A stretch of DNA of 64,000 bases from a virus: the IMG/VR virus record IMGVR_UViG_3300009149_000020, positions 1-64,000 of that record, one strand, 5' to 3'. How positions within the stretch are numbered: the first letter of the stretch is position 1; the number at the start of each line of letters is the position of its first letter. The notes below the pieces were generated by a model. That model saw only the letters and a list, made by a program, of their open reading frames with translations. It was not told the DNA's origin and did no database searches. Both the position numbers and the translations under genes were made by a program. Shown piece by piece: positions 58,657 through 64,000 of this stretch.

Positions 58657-58736
58657 GTTAAAAGAACAAAAATAATTGAACAATGAGAAGAGTTCACGTA
58701 TTATTGATAAGGTAATCTATAAGGAGCACATTGCTC

Positions 58737-58952
58737 ATGAACAGTATTTCGTTTGTTGACTTAATTCTTTTTCTTTTGAAACATAAAACTTCAGTTAAAA
58801 AATCGCTTACTACAGTATTTAGTTACTATACGGCTAGACTACTCAAAGGGGAGTCAGTTATTATCCAAACAGAACACATTTACGATACTAACTGGGATCA
58901 CGTCGCAACCACCGAATGTTTAATGTATGTAAAGGAGATGAAAGGGGCTTGA
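58737..58952 (+). CDS. Small hypothetical protein
   Basis: 71 residues from ATG 58737 (AAGGAG ten bases upstream; TTG 58731 with four-base spacing is an alternative). Hydrophobic start 'SISFVDLILFLLKHKTSVKK', which may be a membrane-associated helix, then polar. Its end shares one base with the SbcD-like gene start. Unknown. Confidence 0.7.
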   Translation: MNSISFVDLILFLLKHKTSVKKSLTTVFSYYTARLLKGESVIIQTEHIYDTNWDHVATTECLMYVKEMKGA

Positions 58953-59947
58953 TGAAGATTTTACACCTGGCAGATATTCACTATAGTAAACTTGCAGAAC
59001 GCACCATCGACGATTTTTTTACAAAGTTACAGGCATTAACTAAACCTGATGTCTGTGTAATAGCAGGGGACTTATTCGACTCCTCGGTTTTCTTCGATGA
59101 TGCTGCCAGCTCAGGTGTATTAGATTTTATTACTAAGTTATATGAAATCGTTGATACAGACATACTTATAGTAAGAGGAACTCCTAGTCATGACAGAGAC
59201 AACTTAAATACATTAAAAACAGTATTTAAAAAAAATACAAAAATCCGTATCTTTACTGCACCAGTAGAGTGGAAGGACTTTTGTTGTGTACCTGAACCTA
59301 ACATATCCAATTCAAAACAATCTATACAGCTTTTATCACAGACTCAGTTACCTTATGTAGTATTTCATGGAAGTATTGAATCATCTGTACTTCCTATGGG
59401 TTTAACTATTGAAAGTGTTTCAAAGGTGTTCTTAAAGAAAGCTTTATTTAAGAAATTTAAACTGGGCTGTTGCGGACATATTCATATTGCACAGCAATTA
59501 AAAAATACTACGTGTTATTACTCAGGGTCCTTAGGTCGTTTTGCTTTTGGAGAAGAACATCCGAAAGGGTTTTACTATCACAATCTTGCTGATAAGACGC
59601 ATGATTTTATACAAGTAGACTCGCCTCCTTATGAAACGTATGAGTTTGATAACGAAGATGGTGTAAAAGATTTTCTTGAAACATGTAATAAAGAAGATCC
59701 TGTCAGAGTTATTTTAACTAAGCCTCGACAACAACAATTAGAAATTCCGTCGAATATTAAAATCGAAGTAAGGGTAGATAAAAAATCTGTAACCGAGGAT
59801 ACGGAACTTCAACGACTTGCAGGTATTGAAGGAATGCCTTTAGCTGATAAGACATTAGCTTATATGCGGGACAAAATGAAGTTAACGGTTACCGATGAAT
59901 TAGAAGCAGAGTTAAGATTGTTGTTCGAGGAAGCGGGCGTTTCGTAA
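58952..59947 (+). CDS. SbcD/Mre11/gp47-like nuclease subunit
   Basis: 331 residues from ATG 58952 (AAAGGGGCTTG upstream). Metallophosphoesterase motifs: 'LHLADIHY' at the start, 'VIAGDLFDSS' near 45, 'RGTPSHDRDN' near 75 (in place of GNHD), 'FHGSIES' and 'GCCGHIHIAQ'. This is the layout of Mre11/SbcD and T4 gp47, which with an ATPase partner (SbcC/gp46) process DNA ends. No gp46-like ATPase is visible, so it should lie outside the window. It starts the replication cluster. Confidence 0.87.
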   Translation: MKILHLADIHYSKLAERTIDDFFTKLQALTKPDVCVIAGDLFDSSVFFDDAASSGVLDFITKLYEIVDTDILIVRGTPSHDRDNLNTLKTVFKKNTKIRIFTAPVEWKDFCCVPEPNISNSKQSIQLLSQTQLPYVVFHGSIESSVLPMGLTIESVSKVFLKKALFKKFKLGCCGHIHIAQQLKNTTCYYSGSLGRFAFGEEHPKGFYYHNLADKTHDFIQVDSPPYETYEFDNEDGVKDFLETCNKEDPVRVILTKPRQQQLEIPSNIKIEVRVDKKSVTEDTELQRLAGIEGMPLADKTLAYMRDKMKLTVTDELEAELRLLFEEAGVS

Positions 59948-59964
59948 GGAGGCAAAAGTAACCT

Positions 59965-62409
59965 ATGAAGTTTTCTGACTTAGTTGAAAATACTCTTAAG
60001 TTTAAAAAAAGCGCAAGTTGTGTAGATTGTCCTATTGCAAATTCAATTTTCGTTCCACCACATGTTAACCAAGACTGCGAAGTTTTACTTATAGGAGAAG
60101 CTCCAGGAAAGACTGAGGTAGCACAGCGTGTTCCTTTTGTAGGTACTGCTGGTAAATTATTAAAAAAGTCTTTAGAAGATGCAGGGTTTGATATCTCCAC
60201 TATGTCGGTAACAAATATTGTTAAATGTAGACCCTATGATGAGAAAGGTGCTACTAGAACTCCTACAAAGAAAGAGTTTATGAAGTGTGGGTCAACTTTC
60301 ATTGATGCAGAAGTATCTAGTTTTGGTAAGTTAAAAGTAGTAATTCTTTTAGGCAAATCTCCTTTTGACTATTTTTTTCCAAAAGGGAGCTATGCAAAGA
60401 GTAGAGGTCATTTCTTAAAGGAAGGCGGAAAAGTATTTTTTGTTTCAATGCATCCCTCTCATGCGCTATACAATCCTAATAAAGAAACAGAGCTTGCAAA
60501 TGATATGCTGAAGGTTAAAGAGTATCTTGATAACAAATTATTTTCAGGCAGAAGTTACCACTTTGTAGATAATATAGCGTCACTGGAAGCATGCAAGGCT
60601 GACTTACTTGCTGCAAGGAAAGTAGCTATTGACATTGAAACGCCTCCTATACCCGATGAGAGATTAGTTGATGCGTTACCGATTAAGTGTTTTACAATTT
60701 GTACACAAAAAGATCACGTGTATGGTTTTTACTTTGAATGTAAAAAGACGATTTCCCTTGAGTATAGAAAGGCAGTTTGGGCTTTATTAAAAGAGATACT
60801 TGAAGATGAGAAGACCATTAAGATTTTTCATAATGCTAAATTTGAATACTTGAACTTTTTAAAAAGAGATTGTAAGGTTGTTAACTATCGAGACACTATG
60901 TTAGAGGCTTTCCTCTTAGATGAGAATAGGGAAGTAGGCTTGAAACCTTTAGCAGCTATTTACACAAAGGGTTATAGAAATGTTGTTACGGATTTTAAGA
61001 ATGTTGATATAACTGAATTAATTGGTTACTGTGCTGAAGACGCTGATTTAACTATGCAACTTCACGAAACCTTTTATCCTAATGTAAAAGGAGATACCGG
61101 CTTAAACTATGTGTACAAGGAGATTTTATTACCTGCCGTCCATGTCCTGGCCACTATAGAAAAGAATGGCGTAAGCTTTGACGTAGACTATGCTCAGACG
61201 TTAGAAAGAGACATATTAGCAAAGATACAAGTAATAGAAGATCAACTATATGCAGCACACAGGAATCTAAAGTTTATAAATTTGGATTCTACTAAACAGT
61301 TAAGCGACTTTCTGTTTAATAATCTGAAGGTTATTCCTGTATCAAAAACAAAAGGAGGTCAGCCCGCTCTAGGAAAGAATGATTTAATTGTCTTTAGTGA
61401 AAGAGGTTTAACAATAGCTGACCCTTTACTCGATAGAAGGAAGTATAAAAAACAGCTGACTACTTATGTAAAAGCTCTTCCAAAGCTAATCGGGATGGAC
61501 CGTCGAATAAATTCTTCTTACAAGCTCACAGGTACTGTTACTGGAAGGCTTGCAAGTGCTAACCCCAACCTGCAGAATATACCTCGAGATAAATCAATTA
61601 AGAATCTTATTATAGCAGAGATGATTGATTCTTATTTTGAGCAACACGGCTTAAACAAATATTGTTTACTCCAAGGAGATTTCTCTCAAGCAGAATTAAG
61701 GATAGCAGCATCTATTGCTAACGATGCAGAAATGATAAGAGTTTATAATACACCTGGTGGTGATATTCATAATACTACAGGTGCGACGGTAGCCGGAGTA
61801 TCTCTGGAAGAGGTTACAAAAGAAATGAGACAAGGCGCCAAAGCTGTTAACTTTGGTTTCATTTATGGAATGGAGTGGGAAGGTTTTAAAAGCTACGCAA
61901 AGTTTCAGTATAAAGTTGAATTTTCAGATAAGGATGCAAAACTAGCAAGGACTAAGTTCTTTGCTAAGTATTGTTCATTGCTTCCTTGGCATGAAAAAGC
62001 TAAAGCATTCGCAACTAAGAATGGATTTATTCTATCCCCTCTGGGTAGGAAAAGGAGGTTACCACAAGTATGGTCTAAAGAGCAGGGAAAAAGGAATGCT
62101 GCTCTTAGGCAAGCTATCAATTCTCCTGTGCAGGGAACTGCGTCTGACTTAACTGTTTACACTATGATTCAAGCTCAAAAATTTCTTGAAAAGAAGAACA
62201 TGCAAAGCAAGATTGTTCTTACTGTGCATGACTCTATTATCTTTTCAGCACACGAAAAAGAAGTCGATGGAATCATTTTCTTTCTTATGAATACTGTTGC
62301 AGGTCTCCAAGACAAATTTAACTTCCTCAGAGTGCCAATGGTTATGGACTTTGAGAAGGGTGATAGATGGGGTAATCTCGAGAAAATAAATACCGCAGAC
62401 TATCTGTAA
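59965..62409 (+). CDS. Family-4 uracil-DNA glycosylase / DNA polymerase A fusion
   Basis: 814 residues. Residues 1-190 form a family-4 UDG: C19-x2-C22, C88 and C108 as Fe-S ligands, 'GEAPG' (44-48), 'NIVKCRP' and 'MHPSHAL' (162-168). Residues ~219-370 carry a 3'-5' exonuclease: 'AIDIETPP' (D223/E225), 'FHNAKFEYL' and 'YCAEDADLT'. Residues ~370-814 form family A polymerase: 'TGRLASANPNLQNIPR', motif A 'QGDFSQAELR', O-helix 'RQGAKAVNFGFIYG', motif C 'VHDS'. The UDG-like N-terminus is known from phage SPO1 polymerase. All key residues are present, so replication and possible uracil recognition or removal are both plausible. The ribosome site is 12 bases from ATG 59965, longer than usual. Confidence 0.94.
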   Translation: MKFSDLVENTLKFKKSASCVDCPIANSIFVPPHVNQDCEVLLIGEAPGKTEVAQRVPFVGTAGKLLKKSLEDAGFDISTMSVTNIVKCRPYDEKGATRTPTKKEFMKCGSTFIDAEVSSFGKLKVVILLGKSPFDYFFPKGSYAKSRGHFLKEGGKVFFVSMHPSHALYNPNKETELANDMLKVKEYLDNKLFSGRSYHFVDNIASLEACKADLLAARKVAIDIETPPIPDERLVDALPIKCFTICTQKDHVYGFYFECKKTISLEYRKAVWALLKEILEDEKTIKIFHNAKFEYLNFLKRDCKVVNYRDTMLEAFLLDENREVGLKPLAAIYTKGYRNVVTDFKNVDITELIGYCAEDADLTMQLHETFYPNVKGDTGLNYVYKEILLPAVHVLATIEKNGVSFDVDYAQTLERDILAKIQVIEDQLYAAHRNLKFINLDSTKQLSDFLFNNLKVIPVSKTKGGQPALGKNDLIVFSERGLTIADPLLDRRKYKKQLTTYVKALPKLIGMDRRINSSYKLTGTVTGRLASANPNLQNIPRDKSIKNLIIAEMIDSYFEQHGLNKYCLLQGDFSQAELRIAASIANDAEMIRVYNTPGGDIHNTTGATVAGVSLEEVTKEMRQGAKAVNFGFIYGMEWEGFKSYAKFQYKVEFSDKDAKLARTKFFAKYCSLLPWHEKAKAFATKNGFILSPLGRKRRLPQVWSKEQGKRNAALRQAINSPVQGTASDLTVYTMIQAQKFLEKKNMQSKIVLTVHDSIIFSAHEKEVDGIIFFLMNTVAGLQDKFNFLRVPMVMDFEKGDRWGNLEKINTADYL

Positions 62410-62425
62410 AAAACCGAGTTAAAAG

Positions 62426-62460
62426 TTGTCGTTCTCGCGTTTTTACATATATGTAAAAAC
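62426..62460 (+). promoter_or_regulatory. Perfect 22-bp palindrome, possible operator/promoter
   Basis: 62439-62460 is a perfect inverted repeat (GTTTTTACATA and its complement TATGTAAAAAC with no gap). It lies in the 71-bp gap between the polymerase and the next gene. TTGTCG at 62426 and TATATG at 62448 are 16 bases apart, weakly resembling -35 and -10 boxes, so the palindrome would cover the -10. A dimeric repressor site is likely. A transcript hairpin is also possible but A/T-rich with no T run after it. Confidence 0.4.
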
Positions 62461-62480
62461 AGTGAATAGGAGGCATGTTA

Positions 62481-62975
62481 ATGAGTGTCGTTAAAGAAAA
62501 TCTTCCCATCAGTTTTACACTTTCAATCAGTGGAAAGACTCAAGAGATTTCTGTAGACTTGAATGAGCTGATGGATATCGATGAAGACAATATCAGGGAT
62601 GTTTTATCAAAGCATCCTGGGAATGTTGCTTGGTTCGGTGCCTTGCTTGCTACTTACCAAAAACAACTCAATAGTGAAAAAGACTCTCTAAAGCTTTTAG
62701 AGGCAGAGTTGTATGAATCTAAGCGGCAAGAACTAGAAGATGAAGGAGCTAAGGCTACGGAAGCTTCCATCAAATCAAGGCAACTCCAAGATCCCTCGTA
62801 TGTGCTACAACTTAAGCGTTTAAGAGAAGCTGAAATGTCCTACAATATGTTAGTAGGCATTAAAGTTGCCCTGGATCATAAACGCGACTGCTTGGTTCAA
62901 ATTTCAGGTTTTTGTAAACGTGAAATGGATCTTAATACTTATGCTGAGCAGGTAGGTGGAGCAAACGAGGAATAA
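62481..62975 (+). CDS. Possible UvsY-like recombination mediator
   Basis: 164 residues from ATG 62481 (GGAGG seven bases upstream; ATG 62475 is too close). After a beta-rich start, 'KHPGNVAWFGALLATYQKQL' leads into a long helical region with charged heptads ('LLEAELYESKRQELEDEG', 'LKRLREAEMSYNMLVGIKVAL'). This layout is common for a phage protein placed next to SSB and polymerase and often annotated as a recombination mediator. The assignment is by position and style, not by a definite motif. Next gene: gp32-like SSB. Confidence 0.75.
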   Translation: MSVVKENLPISFTLSISGKTQEISVDLNELMDIDEDNIRDVLSKHPGNVAWFGALLATYQKQLNSEKDSLKLLEAELYESKRQELEDEGAKATEASIKSRQLQDPSYVLQLKRLREAEMSYNMLVGIKVALDHKRDCLVQISGFCKREMDLNTYAEQVGGANEE

Positions 62976-63051
62976 AAAGTTCTTCAAAACATCAGTAAGG
63001 TGAGTAAATTTTAAAACAGGACAAGTCAACTTAACAGGAGGATCGGCACAC

Positions 63052-63978
63052 ATGGGTTTAAACATTGATAACCTAAGAAAAAATTGGAAAGGCCAAAACA
63101 AGGGATTTTGGACTCCAGATGATGGCGAAAATAACATCCGTATTTTGCCAAGGTCACTAGCGTACTTTAGTGAAGAAGAGGATTCTGATTTCGCTTTTAT
63201 GTTTTATCAGCATTACAAAATAAGCGATTCAGCTCCAGTACTTGTATGTCCTACATCTGCGCATATTGGAAAAAAATGCCCGATATGTGAAAAGGTAAGG
63301 GGACTGTATAAGTCGAATTCAGAGGAAGATAAAGAACTTGCTAAGTCATTATCCAGATCAAAAAGATTTCATTTTAACATCATTGATCTTGATAACATCG
63401 AAGCAGGCGTCCAGGTTATGGAAACAGGACCATTCATTTATAAAGAGATTATGAAGTTTGTTCTTGATCCTGACTGGGGTGACTTATTTGACATTAAGAC
63501 AGGCAGAAATATTGTTATCTGCAAGAATCCTCCAAGTGGTGGTAACCAGTGGGCTTCTTATGAAGTAAAACCAAAACCAGCTGCAACTAATGCAAAAGAC
63601 AATTTGCCTACTACTTGGAAACAGGACATTGCAGCGTTGATGAAGAAGCTTCCTACTGCTAAAGAGTATGATGAAATAAACACGCTTCTTGATCCAACAC
63701 TTCCTTTGCAGAAAGCTGTAGCTCCTATACAGAACACATCTACTAATTTTGATGATGATGACGACGATGATACTAACGTCCATGAAGTAACTGATGATGA
63801 CGTAGCTGAAGTTGCAGCAGAATTAGAAGTAGAAGTAGCAGCAAAGCCAAAAGCAACCACTGGTGGAAAGCCTGAATGTTTTGGTAATGAATATTCTCCA
63901 AAAGATGAAAAATGTAAAGCATGTGCAACCGATATTAAAGGTGCATGTCGCGCAGCCTTCCTTGACGTAGAAGATTGA
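63052..63978 (+). CDS. gp32-like single-stranded DNA-binding protein
   Basis: 308 residues, ATG 63052 behind ACAGGAGGATCGGCACAC (nine-base spacing). 'WTPDDGENNIRILPRS', 'CPTSAHIGKKCPICEKV' (a C/H/C/C zinc set), 'RFHFNIIDL' and 'DLFDIKTGRNIVI' follow the order of T4 gp32-type SSBs seen in large phages. An acidic tail (FDDDDDDDT) regulates partner binding in such proteins. After it, C-F-G-x4-SPKDEKCKAC-x7-C ends the protein, the same Cys pattern found at the end of the gene at 23346. It should coat single strands for the polymerase and SbcD-like nuclease encoded just upstream. Confidence 0.82.
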   Translation: MGLNIDNLRKNWKGQNKGFWTPDDGENNIRILPRSLAYFSEEEDSDFAFMFYQHYKISDSAPVLVCPTSAHIGKKCPICEKVRGLYKSNSEEDKELAKSLSRSKRFHFNIIDLDNIEAGVQVMETGPFIYKEIMKFVLDPDWGDLFDIKTGRNIVICKNPPSGGNQWASYEVKPKPAATNAKDNLPTTWKQDIAALMKKLPTAKEYDEINTLLDPTLPLQKAVAPIQNTSTNFDDDDDDDTNVHEVTDDDVAEVAAELEVEVAAKPKATTGGKPECFGNEYSPKDEKCKACATDIKGACRAAFLDVED

Positions 63979-64000
63979 CAAACATTTTCATTATATAAGT

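Noticed and set aside
58657-58736. Short ORFs (13-27 codons) in the gap before 58737
   Set aside because: No ribosome site and no protein-like composition; the gap is treated as non-coding.
62439-62460. Intrinsic terminator after the polymerase gene
   Set aside because: The palindrome has no loop and a weak A/T stem, and no T run follows; an operator is a better reading.
788-63860. Minus-strand ORFs of 60-140 codons scattered across the window
   Set aside because: All lie opposite well-supported + strand genes, lack Shine-Dalgarno sites and have unlikely compositions (Ser/Cys/Leu/Phe-rich shadows). No minus-strand gene is supported.
1-64000. tRNA genes, CRISPR arrays, insertion sequences, integrase or attachment sites
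   Set aside because: Scanned by eye; no cloverleaf with TTCRANY-like T-loop, no spaced direct repeats, no transposase or recombinase motif and no terminal inverted repeats were recognised.

Overview
The window is a densely packed, AT-rich stretch of what is most likely a large double-stranded DNA phage genome. The evidence is as follows. All of the roughly 108 credible genes lie on the + strand, with gaps of a few bases or 1-50 bp overlaps and a strong AGGAGG-type ribosome binding site before nearly every start. Many genes are very small. Several families are typical of phages: a SPO1-type uracil-glycosylase/DNA polymerase fusion, a gp32-like single-strand binding protein, an SbcD/gp47-like nuclease, a Lar-like protein, a YopX-domain protein and the 'MSHF' phage family. 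I see no tRNA, rRNA, CRISPR array or insertion sequence. The canonical Shine-Dalgarno signals argue against a Bacteroidetes host. A Sec signal peptide and a lipobox show that the host envelope is a target for two products. The host cannot be named from this window.

Layout: 1-1600 holds the end of a probable type II topoisomerase subunit and three small ankyrin proteins. 1.6-4.1 kb holds a radical-SAM-like enzyme and two proteins with an almost identical MKxRxGFVSNSSS start (a third lies at 53 kb). 4.1-17.8 kb is dominated by a paralogous family defined here by tandem Tyr-Tyr/Trp repeats (called YY/W below), interspersed with a metallophosphoesterase and HTH genes. 18-22.8 kb holds a DmpA/P1-like self-processing peptidase and a protein with four HTH-like segments. 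22.8-28.5 kb holds ankyrin-like proteins, a YY/W relative with a Cys-rich tail and a conserved phage protein. 28.5-35.5 kb is a run of small genes around a striking protein that combines a sigma-4-like HTH with two RNA polymerase alpha-CTD-like domains. 35.5-38.6 kb holds a 923-residue exported protein and a small lipoprotein. 38.7-45.6 kb holds Lar-like, YopX and repressor-like genes, a Lys/Glu repeat gene and RtcB RNA ligase. 45.5-58.6 kb is a second ankyrin/YY/W block. 58.7-64 kb is the replication and recombination cluster (SbcD-like nuclease, UDG-PolA, a possible UvsY-like protein, SSB).

The most distinctive theme is the expansion of two repeat-protein classes, about 15 ankyrin-like and 11 YY/W proteins. 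Members of both appear to end in a similar short C-terminal segment (a hydrophobic LLxxLLF-like helix, a charged turn, then a second helix). This suggests modular adaptors built on a common tail. Other notable features are the radical-SAM/SNSSS neighbourhood, the sigma-4/alpha-CTD regulator, an exported protein with a possible nuclease-like C-terminal motif, and a few intrinsic terminators placed immediately before ribosome binding sites. All function calls rest on motifs read by eye; no database search was possible.
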